Positions 15,302 through 24,446 of a stretch of 27,742 nucleotides of DNA are shown piece after piece. Position 1 is the stretch's first letter. The number at the start of each line of letters is the position of its first letter. The position numbers were made by a program, and so were the translations under genes. The notes beneath the pieces are model-generated. The model was not told the origin of the DNA. It searched no databases and saw only the letters and a list, made by a program, of their open reading frames with translations. The stretch comes from Anaerolineales bacterium (GTDB taxonomy: Bacteria; Chloroflexota; Anaerolineae; Anaerolineales; Anaerolineaceae): positions 1-27,742 of the forward strand of contig JAGVAB010000050.1 of assembly GCA_020060485.1 (NCBI GenBank), in the 5' to 3' direction.

Positions 15302-16309
15302 TCAGCGGGCAAGACGCTGATAAGCCGCTTCCAGAATCTCATTCGTGAAAACCTGCGGCACATCCACATCTGGCATGGCATTGTTTTCCTGGAGCATCTC
15401 AGCCAGGGCCAGCCATTGGCTGGCAGTCTGCCAGCCGTAGCCGTTTTCGTTGAGTGCATCTGCCAGTTCTGCTTCAAGCATATATTGTTGGTGAGCCACA
15501 TCCGCTTCAGGGCCGGCAAATTTCAGCACGATCTGTGCCGCTTCTTCCGGGTGTTCTTCTGCATACTGAATGCCCTTCAGGCAGGCGGCCAGGAAACGGG
15601 TGAGCAATTCCGGCTGTTCGGCCAGGGTCTGGTCAGTGGTGACGTAGGCCAGGCCCAGGGTGGGTACACCGTAGTCGGCTGCGTCCCACAGCACCAGTTG
15701 TTTGCCCCAGCTTTCGAGCAGGTAGGGTTCATTGGATTTGTAAAGCGGGTAGACATCCACCTTGCCTTCAGACAGAAGGCGCGGGTCAAAACCCACGTTG
15801 ACCAGTTCCACCTGACTGCTGTCCAGACCGGCGGCTTTCATCAAGGCAAAAAGATCAGGCGGCGGGGTGCCTTTGTAACCAACCGTGTGCCCGGCCCAAT
15901 CCGCGGGGGTCTGCATGCCCGAGTCTGCCAGGGCGGCAAAAGCCTGCTGGCCGCGCTGACCGATCAGGGCGATGGATACCAGTGGCAGTCCAGGGTCGGC
16001 CCGGCGCTGGAGCAGGACGGCCGCGTCCTGGGTGGTCACCTGCACTTTGCCGGCCGCCACAAGCTGCAAATGCTCGCCGCCGCCGGGGGAATGTTCAATG
16101 GCAACCTTGAGCTGCTGCTCTGCGAAGAAGCCTTTTTCCTGGGCAACATAGGCGCCCACAAAGGGCAGGTTGGCCTGGGGCTTGTAGCCGGGCATGAAAA
16201 CCATTTCCATCCACTCGGCTTCGTCAGCGGCCGGGGAGGCATTTGCAGCGGGCTGGCATGCAGTCAGGATGATGGTCAAAATGAGGATGACGGGAAAAAT
16301 ACGTTTCAT
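15302..16309 (-). CDS. NMT1/THI5-like ABC transporter substrate-binding lipoprotein
   Basis: A 335-residue binding protein of the NitT/TauT/ThiY type. I start at ATG 16309, preceded by AAAAGGAG, which gives a lipoprotein signal ending L-T-A-C18; a longer frame to 16468 adds no signal-like sequence. The mature part has the family pattern: GYKPQANLPFVGAYVAQEKGFF near 40-61 (parts GYKPQANLPFVG and AYVAQEKGFF), PGGGEHLQLVAAGKVQVTTQ with the ligand-gripping GGG, and DLFALMKAAGLD. Such proteins bind pyrimidines, sulfonates, nitrate or riboflavin; the ligand cannot be read here. It lies 205 bases after the permease, so it may also have a separate promoter. Confidence 0.82.
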   Translation of the reverse strand: MKRIFPVILILTIILTACQPAANASPAADEAEWMEMVFMPGYKPQANLPFVGAYVAQEKGFFAEQQLKVAIEHSPGGGEHLQLVAAGKVQVTTQDAAVLLQRRADPGLPLVSIALIGQRGQQAFAALADSGMQTPADWAGHTVGYKGTPPPDLFALMKAAGLDSSQVELVNVGFDPRLLSEGKVDVYPLYKSNEPYLLESWGKQLVLWDAADYGVPTLGLAYVTTDQTLAEQPELLTRFLAACLKGIQYAEEHPEEAAQIVLKFAGPEADVAHQQYMLEAELADALNENGYGWQTASQWLALAEMLQENNAMPDVDVPQVFTNEILEAAYQRLAR

Positions 16310-16514
16310 GGAACAAGGACTCCTTTTAGAAATGTTGGCGTACTCAATACACTGCCTGCTTGATCCGGCTTTCCACTGGTGTTCACGATTTGCAAGATAA
16401 CTCTTTTTAAGGTTGATTTCGTTTGCGGGCTGCGCACCCCGTTCCTGCGAGAATGATTGTTGTAACAACTTCAGGCGTTATCGCAGCGCAGTGGTTGCCA
16501 AAATCACTTCTCAA
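16310..16514 (-). other. Spacer between permease and binding-protein genes
   Basis: 205 bases with only the ribosome site of the binding-protein gene identified with confidence. A GGGGTGC string occurs on the minus strand near 16437-16443, but the other conserved parts of a TPP riboswitch are absent. No terminator with a T run is seen. Confidence 0.4.
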
Positions 16515-17282
16515 TTACTCCTCCACTGTGTTCCCCTGCCAGAAGACGATCCTCTTTTCCAGCGTGTCCAGCAGGCGGTACATCACCATGCCGCCGGCGG
16601 CCAGCAGCAGGATGGCGGCAAACATGAAAGGCAGGTTGAGGTTGCTGTACGCCAGCCACATGGTACGTCCCAGACCGCCGGAGGCGCCGGTCCATTCGGC
16701 CACCACTGCCCCGATCAAAGAAAGTGGTGCGCTGATCTTGAGCGCCGAGAAAAGATACGGCAAGGCATATGGCACGCGCAAATGGAAGAAGGTCTCGCCG
16801 CGGCTGGCATGCCATGAGCGGAACAGGTCCAGCATGGCGGGGTCGGTGCGCTGCAAACCGTTGAGCACATTGATCAGCACCGGGAAGAAGGTCAACAGGG
16901 CAGTAATGATGATCTTGGGCAGCACGCCAAAACCCAGCCACAGGGTCAGCAAGGGGGCGATGGCTACCATCGGCGTGGATTTGATCAGGATGGCCAGGGT
17001 CATCACCCCGTCCTCCAGGCCGGGCAGCAGGGTCAGCAGGCTGGCGATCAGCGTGCCGGCCAGCACGCCCAGCAGCAGGCCGCCCAGCGCCTCGCCCAGG
17101 GTGATGCCGGCAGCCCTGATATACAGGGCCGGATGGGCAATCAGGGTTTTGAAAACCAGGCTGGGGGCAGGCAGCAGGTAGGGCGGGGTTTGGGTCAGGT
17201 GCACGCCGCCTTCCCAGGCCAGCAGGAAGATCAGCACGATGCCCCAGGCGACCAGTGCGGAACGGGAAGGTTTGCGCTTCAC
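16515..17282 (-). CDS. ABC transporter permease, NitT/TauT type
   Basis: A 255-residue inner-membrane permease. The start is a GTG at 17282 that overlaps the ATPase stop as GTGA, with GGAGGT about ten bases upstream; the longer frame to 17384 runs inside the ATPase gene. A basic N-terminus precedes about six helices. The EAA loop for contact with the ATPase is near LRVPYALPYLFSALKIS, followed by LSLIGAVVAEW, typical of the SsuC/TauC/ThiX family. It forms the channel for the solute delivered by the lipoprotein encoded downstream. Confidence 0.88.
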   Translation of the reverse strand: MKRKPSRSALVAWGIVLIFLLAWEGGVHLTQTPPYLLPAPSLVFKTLIAHPALYIRAAGITLGEALGGLLLGVLAGTLIASLLTLLPGLEDGVMTLAILIKSTPMVAIAPLLTLWLGFGVLPKIIITALLTFFPVLINVLNGLQRTDPAMLDLFRSWHASRGETFFHLRVPYALPYLFSALKISAPLSLIGAVVAEWTGASGGLGRTMWLAYSNLNLPFMFAAILLLAAGGMVMYRLLDTLEKRIVFWQGNTVEE

Positions 17283-18040
17283 GCGGGCTGCACCTCCGGG
17301 CTGCCGCTGGTCAGGGTGTGGTGCAGGCTGTGCAGCAGGGTTTGATATGCGGGGGCAGATTCCTGCCGCGGGCGCGGTATGCACACTGGCAGGTCGGCGA
17401 TCAGGCGGCCCGGCGTGTCGCTGAAGACCAGCACCCTGTCTGCCAGGTGCAGGGCTTCGTGGATGTTATGGGTCACCCACAAAACAGTGGGGTGCAGCGG
17501 CCGCCAGATCTGCTCCAGTTCATGGGTCAGGCGTTCACGCGTCAGGGCGTCCAGGGCAGCAAAGGGTTCATCCATCAGCCACAGTTGGGCGTCCAGCATC
17601 AGGGTGCGGGCCAGAGCCACGCGCTGCTGCATGCCGCCCGACAGGGCGGATGGGTAAGTGTCCAGGTCATTTTCAAGACGCACCAGGCGCAGGGCTTCTT
17701 CAGGGCTGAGCTGCTGGGCGCACTCGTGGTGGAAGCGGGCCGCCAGGGCCACGTTGGCGCGCGCGGTCAGCCAGGGCAGCAGGGCCGGGTTTTGCGACAT
17801 CCAGGCGATCTGACGTTCGGCGATCATTTCGGCCGGTGTGCGCCCGTCCAGGGTGATGATTCCGTGGCTGGGGGTGAGCAGATTGGCGATCAGGCGCAGC
17901 AGCGTGGATTTGCCGCAGCCGCTCGGCCCGACAATGGCCACAAACTGGCCGGTCTCGATCTCCAATTGAACGTCCTGCAGGGCGGGGTGCGGGCGGTGGT
18001 TGCTGAAGGTGTGGCTCAGGTCGCGGATGACAAGCTTCAT
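17279..18040 (-). CDS. ABC transporter ATP-binding protein, NitT/TauT type
   Basis: A 253-residue ATPase that powers the transporter. Walker A is GPSGCGKST (38-46), the Q-loop Gln is at 83, the signature LSGGMQQR is at 133-140, Walker B is LWLMDEPF (153-160), and the switch His is H191. Closest in pattern to SsuB/TauB/ThiZ. The ATG at 18040 overlaps the regulator stop (ATGA), and its own stop overlaps the permease GTG, so regulator, ATPase and permease are translationally coupled. Confidence 0.92.
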   Translation of the reverse strand: MKLVIRDLSHTFSNHRPHPALQDVQLEIETGQFVAIVGPSGCGKSTLLRLIANLLTPSHGIITLDGRTPAEMIAERQIAWMSQNPALLPWLTARANVALAARFHHECAQQLSPEEALRLVRLENDLDTYPSALSGGMQQRVALARTLMLDAQLWLMDEPFAALDALTRERLTHELEQIWRPLHPTVLWVTHNIHEALHLADRVLVFSDTPGRLIADLPVCIPRPRQESAPAYQTLLHSLHHTLTSGSPEVQPA

Positions 18041-19179
18041 GCTTGTGCCTCTGCGCTGAGTGATGACGGCATGCCCTGCCAGCCGCCGAGATATTCCGGG
18101 CGGATGCGGAAGGCAGTGTGGATTTGCTGGCTGAGGCCGTTGTTGGCCTGGCCCAGGTAGCGGCGGGTCAGGCGCTGCACCAGGGCGGCAGTATCCACGC
18201 CAGGGCCGTCAGCAGGAATGGCTTCTGCCCGCCCGCGCACCACCACCCGCCGGAAAGGCGGCCAGGGTTCATCCACACTGAGGGAAACGCTGGGGTTTTT
18301 CAGCAGGTATTCCGCCCACTGCGAGCCTTTCCAGGCGATGACATGAAAGACTTCGCCGTTCCATTCCTGCCAGACCGGAATGACGTGCGGAAGACCATCG
18401 GGACGCACACAGGCCAGGCGGGCTGCCCAGGGGCCTTGCAAAAAATCATCCACTTGCTGAGCGGGCAGGGCCGAGGTAGCTTGCAAAGCAGGGTTGGTTT
18501 GGGTCTGGAAGGGGGTGTAAGCCGGGGCGCCGAGCTGGTAAGAGAGCCGGGCGGCCATCACCCGCAGCAGGGAAAGATAGGCGTCCAGCAGGTCTGCGAC
18601 CTGCCAGCGGAAAGCAGGGGCGCTGAGCAGCAAAGCGGCTTCCGGGCGGCGGCCATCGCGGCACACGGGCAGGGCCAGTTCAATACTGTCCTCTGTGCGG
18701 GTCAACTGGTAGCCGTTGGTTTGCACATCCGGGGCAGGCTGGCCGGTGAGGATATCGGCGGCCGCTGAAAGCTGGCTGTATTTTTGGCCGGCAGTGAATA
18801 CGCTGCGCACCTGGCGGCTGCCTTCCACCTGGGCCAGAATGAGGATCTCATTGCCGGTGCGCACTGCCAGGGCCAGAGTCTCGCCCCAGGACTGGCGGGC
18901 GGCTTCCTGGTAGAAGGCGCTCAACAGGTCTTGCAGCACGGGAGCAGGCGAACTGCGCCAGGCGCTGAGACGCGGCCCCAGGCGGTAGCGGCCGCGTTTC
19001 TCGGCCTGCTCCACATACCCCAGGGTTTTCAGCGTGCGCAGCAACAGAAAAAGCGCGCTGCGCGACATATCCAGCTGGATGAGCAGCTCCTGGGCAGAGA
19101 GGCCGTCCGGCTGTTCCAGCAGCAGTTCGATCAGGCGCAGGGTGCGCTCGGCAGTGGGGACAAGGGAATCGTCTGTCAT
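18037..19179 (-). CDS. IclR-type HTH regulator fused to an FMN-binding split-barrel domain
   Basis: I start at ATG 19179, preceded by CGGAGT, for 380 residues. Residues 8-70 form a winged HTH (AERTLRLIELLLEQPDGLSA, then SRSALFLLLRTLKTLGYVE). Residues 75-215 resemble the IclR effector domain (GETLALAVRTGNEILILAQV). Residues 240-375 are a pyridoxamine-phosphate-oxidase-like split barrel (ARLACVRPDGLPHVIPVW, KNPSVSLSVDEPWPPFRRVVVRGRAEAI cut here as KNPSVSLSVDE and RRVVVRGRAEAI). The family usually binds FMN, sometimes F420, haem or B6 vitamers. A perfect dyad covers its promoter, so autoregulation is likely. It is coupled to the ABC ATPase. A flavin- or vitamin-sensing transport regulator is inferred. 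Confidence 0.78.
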   Translation of the reverse strand: MTDDSLVPTAERTLRLIELLLEQPDGLSAQELLIQLDMSRSALFLLLRTLKTLGYVEQAEKRGRYRLGPRLSAWRSSPAPVLQDLLSAFYQEAARQSWGETLALAVRTGNEILILAQVEGSRQVRSVFTAGQKYSQLSAAADILTGQPAPDVQTNGYQLTRTEDSIELALPVCRDGRRPEAALLLSAPAFRWQVADLLDAYLSLLRVMAARLSYQLGAPAYTPFQTQTNPALQATSALPAQQVDDFLQGPWAARLACVRPDGLPHVIPVWQEWNGEVFHVIAWKGSQWAEYLLKNPSVSLSVDEPWPPFRRVVVRGRAEAIPADGPGVDTAALVQRLTRRYLGQANNGLSQQIHTAFRIRPEYLGGWQGMPSSLSAEAQA

Positions 19180-19197
19180 GTTTGTGTACTCCGTTGG

Positions 19198-19225
19198 ACT
19201 GATGTCCATTTTAACGGACATCAGT
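19198..19225. promoter_or_regulatory. Perfect dyad operator for the transporter operon
   Basis: Arms ACTGATGTCC (19198-19207) and GGACATCAGT (19216-19225) are perfect inverted copies around eight bases (ATTTTAAC). The dyad covers the -10 box and half the promoter spacer, so a bound protein would block RNA polymerase. The likely ligand is the regulator encoded directly downstream. Confidence 0.75.
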
Positions 19226-19236
19226 TTGGGCGTCAA
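19208..19236 (-). promoter_or_regulatory. Promoter of the regulator-ABC transporter operon
   Basis: On the minus strand TTGACG (19236-19231) and TAAAAT (19213-19208) have 17-base spacing. This is the best canonical promoter on this strand near the operon, and it lies 29 bases before the regulator ATG. Confidence 0.75.
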
Positions 19237-19299
19237 GACAAAATGACGATTTGGGATGTGAAGTTGTTGGGGGCCAGGTGACCCGTCCTAAATAAGAAT

Positions 19300-19328
19300 A
19301 GCAGGGTGGGTTGCCAACCCACCCTGCT
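19300..19328 (-). terminator. Intrinsic terminator after the aminotransferase-fold gene
   Basis: Perfect 13-base arms (AGCAGGGTGGGTT and its complement) around GCC, followed on the minus strand by ATTCTTATTTA. It separates the gene at 19394-20497 from the transporter operon. Confidence 0.8.
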
Positions 19329-19393
19329 CAACTGCGATATAAAACCAAGCCACACGCCAAGCCCGGATTACCCTGTATGGGTGGCCACTGCGT

Positions 19394-20497
19394 TTACCTT
19401 GTTCTGGGCAGCATGACGGTCTGGGTGAGGTGCACGGCCAGGAACGCGTCCAGGGCGGCCAGCAGGGCTTCCATGTCTTGCATCTGGATCTCGCCCATGT
19501 GGGCGATGCGCAAAGTGCGCGAGCGCAGCAAACCATAGCCGGCGGCAATACGCAGGCCAAGCTTGAGCAGGTAGAGGTTCAAATCTTCAACAGATATGCC
19601 GCGGTTGTTCTCGATCACGCTGACCGTATTGGAGCGGCAGGCAGGAGAAGCCAGCAAATTCAAGCCGGCGCCCTGCGCCCAGGCCGCCAGGCGGTTGGCA
19701 AGAAAGACATGCCGGGCAAACCGGTTCTCCCAGCCTTCCAGGTGGATGCGTTCCAGTTGGGCATTGAGGGCATAGATCAGGCTGACCGGCGGTACAAAGC
19801 TCTCGGCGCCGGGGGTGCACATATTTTCCCAGCGCAGGATATCGGTGTGCCAGCCGCGGTGTTCGATCTGGGCGGCTTTTTTTTCAGCCCGTTCTGAAAA
19901 CGCGGTCAACGCCAGTCCGGGCGGCAGGGCCAGGCAGCCCGCCGAAAGGGTAAACACAAAATCCACATCCCAGGCGTCCATTTCCACGGGCACACCGCCC
20001 GCCGAAGTGACCGCATCCACCAGGATCAGCGCCTCCGGGCAGGTCTGGCGCACCACCCCGGCCAGCTCGGACAGCGGGTTTTCCACGCCGGTGGAAGGTT
20101 CATTGTGCACCAGCAGCACGGCATCGGCCGGGCAGGTTTGCAGGGCGGCAGCCAATTTTTCCGGCGAGATGGCCTGACCATAGGGCGCTTCCAGCAGGTC
20201 CACGGTTTGCCCGTTGGCGGCGGCGATCTCGGCCCAGCGGGCGGAATAGGGGCCGTTCACACAGGCCAGGGCGCGCTCCTTGACCAGACTGCGCACGGCG
20301 CTCTCTTGCAGGCTGTCGGTGGTGGCGCTGAGCAGTTGAATGCGCCGGGTTGTGTTGAAGATGGGCTGGGCCTTCTGCCGGACCTGTTCGAGCAGGGCGG
20401 CAAAGCCTTCGCTGCACGGGTCGAGGATGGGGCGGGCCTGGGCCGCCAGCACTTCGGGCGGCACATCCACCGGGCCGGGAACGAACATCGGGGACAT
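19394..20497 (-). CDS. Class V aminotransferase-fold protein lacking the PLP lysine
   Basis: A 367-residue protein of the alanine-glyoxylate/serine-pyruvate aminotransferase family. Family features are FVPGPVDVPPEVL (5-17), HNEPSTGVENPL (131-142), LVDAVTSAGG (159-168, with the pyridine-contacting D161), LPPGLALTAFSER (191-203) and RIAHMGEI near the end. The segment that should read xxSxKxLxxPPG is TLSAGCLALPPG, so the Schiff-base Lys is Gly187; I checked this at codon level. The usual His-Arg early loop is also changed (ILDPCSEGF). It is thus probably not a normal transaminase: it might bind PLP without lysine or have another role. Ribosome site AGAGGAAA supports ATG 20497. It has its own terminators on both sides. 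Confidence 0.75.
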   Translation of the reverse strand: MSPMFVPGPVDVPPEVLAAQARPILDPCSEGFAALLEQVRQKAQPIFNTTRRIQLLSATTDSLQESAVRSLVKERALACVNGPYSARWAEIAAANGQTVDLLEAPYGQAISPEKLAAALQTCPADAVLLVHNEPSTGVENPLSELAGVVRQTCPEALILVDAVTSAGGVPVEMDAWDVDFVFTLSAGCLALPPGLALTAFSERAEKKAAQIEHRGWHTDILRWENMCTPGAESFVPPVSLIYALNAQLERIHLEGWENRFARHVFLANRLAAWAQGAGLNLLASPACRSNTVSVIENNRGISVEDLNLYLLKLGLRIAAGYGLLRSRTLRIAHMGEIQMQDMEALLAALDAFLAVHLTQTVMLPRTR

Positions 20498-20547
20498 GGC
20501 AGTTTCCTCTATTCTTAAAGAGAAGGGTCAAAGGGGGGAAGAGAAAA

Positions 20548-20589
20548 CACGGCGGCGATGGGGAAGGGCCTTCCCGCATCGCCGCCGTG
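20548..20589 (-). terminator. Intrinsic terminator after the sortase and small membrane protein genes
   Basis: Perfect 13-base GC-rich arms CACGGCGGCGATG and CATCGCCGCCGTG, with an inner GGGAAGG/CCTTCCC pairing. On the minus strand it is followed by TTTTCTCTT. It begins 12 bases after the stop at 20601. Confidence 0.85.
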
Positions 20590-20600
20590 GGTGAATCTGA

Positions 20601-20774
20601 TCAGCCGAGGAAAAAGGAGAGGACGATCAGGATCACAAAAAAGCTGGCTGCCATGATGCCGATCTTCTTGAGATCTTTTTTGATGAAGGTGTAATCCGGT
20701 TCAAATTCATTGCTGCGCGCCACACTGGCCTTGCCTGTGCTGGCAACAACACTGCGTTTTTGTTTCTTGGCCAT
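20601..20774 (-). CDS. 57-residue single-helix membrane protein
   Basis: A short gene below usual length limits. ATG 20774 is preceded by AAGGAG at good spacing, and the stop TGA is at 20603-20601, directly before a strong terminator. The product has a basic N-terminus (MAKKQKRS), a charged middle with EFEPDYTFIKKDLKK (23-37) and one C-terminal helix (38-56) ending FFLG. The topology suggests the N-terminus is cytoplasmic. It lies 55 bases after the sortase gene and shares its terminator. No family recognised; it may be a general small membrane protein rather than a sortase partner. Confidence 0.7.
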   Translation of the reverse strand: MAKKQKRSVVASTGKASVARSNEFEPDYTFIKKDLKKIGIMAASFFVILIVLSFFLG

Positions 20775-20796
20775 TGCATACTCCTTAAAAATGATT

Positions 20797-20812
20797 CATC
20801 CTGATCAGGATG
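20797..20812. repeat. 16-base perfect palindrome between sortase and small gene
   Basis: CATCCTGATCAGGATG is fully self-complementary. On the minus strand it is followed after a few bases by ATTTTTA, so it could be a weak terminator or mRNA processing site that sets the ratio of the two genes. Confidence 0.4.
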
Positions 20813-20829
20813 GTCTTGCCACAAAATGG

Positions 20830-21744
20830 TTATGACGGGTCCTGCAGATAGGCAGTGACCACAATGCGTTTGTTATCCACCATGTACGGGTAACAGGATA
20901 TCAATGTTACCACGGCTTCCTGGGTTGGGGCCATGACTTCCACCTGGGTTGGTTCAACGATCTGGGTTTGCTGCACGGTATAGGTGTAGGTGCGCTGGCT
21001 GGTGAAGACCACCACCTCATCCCCAGGTTTGAGCCGGTCAAGGTCGCGGAAGATCTCGCCAAACACGTCGTTGTGCGCCGAGAGCACCAGATTGCCCTTC
21101 TCACCCGGGTTGGGTGTGCCGATGTGCTGGCCGATGCCTTTCTTGAGCTGCTCCCAGCCGTCGCCCTGCACCACCGGATGATCCACGCCGATGGCCGAAA
21201 TCTGCAAACGCAGGGCTTGCTGCGGGCCGGGAGTGGGCACCGGCAGGTCGGCCAGGGACTGCACCAGCGGGCGCAGGTGGTCGGGGATCTCGGCCTCGTT
21301 GAAGCGCACGCCGCCCTCGGCATTGGGCGGGGTGTGTCCGGAAGGCAGCACCACGGCACTGATCAGGGGAGTGGGGGTCAGGGTGGGCATTTCCAGCACG
21401 GCGGCCACTTCCTGGTTGAGATCGCGCAGAATGCTCAGCCCGTTAAAAACGATGAAGACCAGGGCCAGAACCGCGGCCGCTTCGACAATGAACAGCAGCC
21501 GTTCCAGCCAGGTGCGCCTTTTGGAACGCGAGCCGGGGGCGGCGTTCAGGCTGTCTTCTGCCGGTTCCATGTCGTTGCGCAGGGCATGCAGCGGGGTGCC
21601 GCCGGGCTGCGGTTCAACCAGTACCACGCGCCCTGTGCGGCGGAATTGATTCAGCCGCCGCTCGCGTTCTGCACGCTGCTTTTCGATCAGCAGGTGGCGC
21701 AGTTCTTCCACAGTCAGGTCTTCGATGGTTCTTTTTCTTGCCAC
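20830..21744 (-). CDS. Sortase with single membrane helix
   Basis: A 304-residue transpeptidase that attaches proteins bearing a sorting motif to the cell surface. I choose GTG 21744 (VARKRT), preceded by AAAGGAT; the frame to 21957 has no supporting site. A charged cytoplasmic N-terminus, a helix at about 83-102 and a Pro-rich spacer precede the catalytic domain. Catalytic residues are visible: H224 in LSAHND, C284 in TLISC and R293 in KRIVVTAYL. The usual TLxTC is TLISC. The fold pattern fits classes D to F better than A. A possible substrate with LPTSG is encoded at 4302-4970. The 57-residue gene follows. Confidence 0.85.
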   Translation of the reverse strand: MARKRTIEDLTVEELRHLLIEKQRAERERRLNQFRRTGRVVLVEPQPGGTPLHALRNDMEPAEDSLNAAPGSRSKRRTWLERLLFIVEAAAVLALVFIVFNGLSILRDLNQEVAAVLEMPTLTPTPLISAVVLPSGHTPPNAEGGVRFNEAEIPDHLRPLVQSLADLPVPTPGPQQALRLQISAIGVDHPVVQGDGWEQLKKGIGQHIGTPNPGEKGNLVLSAHNDVFGEIFRDLDRLKPGDEVVVFTSQRTYTYTVQQTQIVEPTQVEVMAPTQEAVVTLISCYPYMVDNKRIVVTAYLQDPS

Positions 21745-21777
21745 GGGATATCCTTTGGATGATGTTATCCTTTGCCG

Positions 21778-21783
21778 ATTATA
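21778..21783 (-). promoter_or_regulatory. -10 box TATAAT upstream of the sortase gene
   Basis: A consensus TATAAT on the minus strand, 33 bases before the GTG start. No good -35 is seen at 16-18 bases. Confidence 0.4.
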
Positions 21784-21835
21784 CCCCAGGCGGGGTGAAT
21801 CTGGCGGGTGGAGTCGTGGCAGGGGCGCACTAAAA

Positions 21836-21945
21836 TGTTGTGATTTTGTCTTTGCGAGAAGGGTTTCACCCGACGCGGCAATCCCCATCACGGCTGGGAC
21901 GCTTCGCGGCCGCCGTCGCTCACCTGCACTCCCTGGCACTTGCTT
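21836..21945. repeat. Possible degenerate dispersed repeat
   Basis: The stretch begins TTGTCTTTGCGAGAAGGG and continues with GACGCGGCAATCCCC, then several GC-rich inverted blocks. It resembles degraded members of a dispersed repeat seen in many bacteria (TCATTGCGAG...GAAGCAATC), recalled from memory. No coding signal is seen on either strand. Confidence 0.35.
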
Positions 21946-21983
21946 GGCCATTGACACGCGTGGATAAAATTTTGAAAAGAGGT

Positions 21984-22014
21984 TCTGACACCCCCGTTCG
22001 CCAGGGGTGTCAGA
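21984..22014 (-). terminator. Intrinsic terminator of the metA-metY operon
   Basis: Perfect 11-base arms TCTGACACCCC and GGGGTGTCAGA around a nine-base loop, 17 bases after the metY stop. On the minus strand it is followed by ACCTCTTTTCAAAATTTT. Confidence 0.75.
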
Positions 22015-22031
22015 GGAGAGAGCATATCACG

Positions 22032-23336
<1,305 letters not shown>

Positions 23337-23414
23337 TTATTGTCCCTTTTTTATCTTGATTGATCTGGAAAAACAGGAAACTCCGCTTGATGTATGTCCA
23401 GGCATCTTATTTGT

Positions 23415-24368
23415 TTATACATTCTCCTTTTCACACTCCACACGGTATAAACTGGTTGTTTGATCCAGATCATAGGGTGTTTCCTGGTATACGTAATAAT
23501 TGATCCAGTTGGCAAACAACAAGTGTGAATGACCGCGCCAACGTACAACAGGCAGCCTGGACGGATCGTCGTCAGGATAATAATTGTCAGGAATTGAAAT
23601 GGGTAATCCTGCTGCCACATCACGGTCGTATTCACTTTTCAAGGTGAAGGGGTCATATTCTGAATGACCCGTGATGAACACTTGCCGGCGGTCCACAGCT
23701 TCGACAATGTAAATTCCGGCTTTGTTTGACTCTGCCAGGATTCTCAAATTGGGCACATTCTCAATATCAGCCCGCCGGATTTCTGTGTGGCGGGAGTGTG
23801 GCGCATAGAAAACGTCATCAAATCCCCGTAACAACTTGACGTTCTTTTCAATGACGTTATGTTCAAAAACACCAAACTGCTTGGCGGCCAATGGGTACTT
23901 GGGAATGCCATACTGGTGATAAAGCGCAGCCTGGGCAGCCCAGCAGATATACAGATGAGCAAATACATTGCTCAAGCCCCAATCCATGATGGTTTTTAGT
24001 TCTTCCCAATAGTCCACTTGATCGAATTCCAATTGTTCCACAGGTGCACCGGTGATGATCATTCCATCAAATCTTTGTGCGCTGAGCTCGTCAAAGGTTT
24101 GATAAAAATTAAGCAAATGATCTTCGGAGGTGTTCTTGCTCTGATGTGTGCTGGTTCGCATCAGGGTCACTTCCACCTGTAAGGGTGTGTTTCCGAGCAA
24201 ACGCAGCAATTGGGTTTCCGTGGCAATCTTTGTGGGCATTAAATTCAAAACCAAAATTTTTAGAGGGCGAATATCTTGATGGATAGCCCGGTTTTCATCC
24301 ATGATGAAGATATTCTCATTCTTGAGGATTTCATAAGCTGGTAACTGGTTTGATATTTTGATTGGCAT
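23415..24368 (-). CDS. metA: Homoserine O-acetyltransferase, MetA family
   Basis: A 317-residue MetA-family acyltransferase, first step of methionine synthesis from homoserine. I place the start at ATG 24368 ([11 protein letters not shown]), preceded by AAGGAG; the longer frame covers the leader terminator. Catalytic residues fall at the family positions: C142 (ICWAAQ), H235 and E237 (ITGHSEYDP). Residue 111 is Glu ([10 protein letters not shown]). Published work on MetA proteins links Glu111 to acetyl-CoA use and Gly111 to succinyl-CoA use, so this should be an acetyltransferase despite the common succinyl name. That agrees with metY downstream. The gene is AT-rich relative to neighbours (one counted line 47%). 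Leader regulation is described separately. Confidence 0.93.
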   Translation of the reverse strand: MPIKISNQLPAYEILKNENIFIMDENRAIHQDIRPLKILVLNLMPTKIATETQLLRLLGNTPLQVEVTLMRTSTHQSKNTSEDHLLNFYQTFDELSAQRFDGMIITGAPVEQLEFDQVDYWEELKTIMDWGLSNVFAHLYICWAAQAALYHQYGIPKYPLAAKQFGVFEHNVIEKNVKLLRGFDDVFYAPHSRHTEIRRADIENVPNLRILAESNKAGIYIVEAVDRRQVFITGHSEYDPFTLKSEYDRDVAAGLPISIPDNYYPDDDPSRLPVVRWRGHSHLLFANWINYYVYQETPYDLDQTTSLYRVECEKENV

Positions 24369-24403
24369 TCCATTCTCCTTCGGGTCAAACGGTAAAATAA
24401 AAA

Positions 24404-24425
24404 GAGCCCGGGAGCATTCCCGGGC
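24404..24425 (-). terminator. Intrinsic terminator within the metA leader (attenuator)
   Basis: On the minus strand, arms AGCCCGGG and CCCGGGCT enclose AATGCT and are followed by CTTTTTATTTTA. It lies between the leader peptide and metA, 36 bases before the metA ATG, so it must be bypassed for metA-metY expression. Confidence 0.85.
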
Positions 24426-24446
24426 TGACCAACATTCTTGGGGCTG

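Noticed and set aside
16425..16450. GGGGTGC string on the minus strand before a THI5-like gene, as in a TPP riboswitch
   Set aside because: The CUGAGA and later conserved parts of the TPP riboswitch are absent, and the string is explained by chance in GC-rich DNA.
17255..18160. Plus-strand open frame of 301 residues
   Set aside because: It is the shadow of the ABC ATPase gene, whose motifs are unmistakable.
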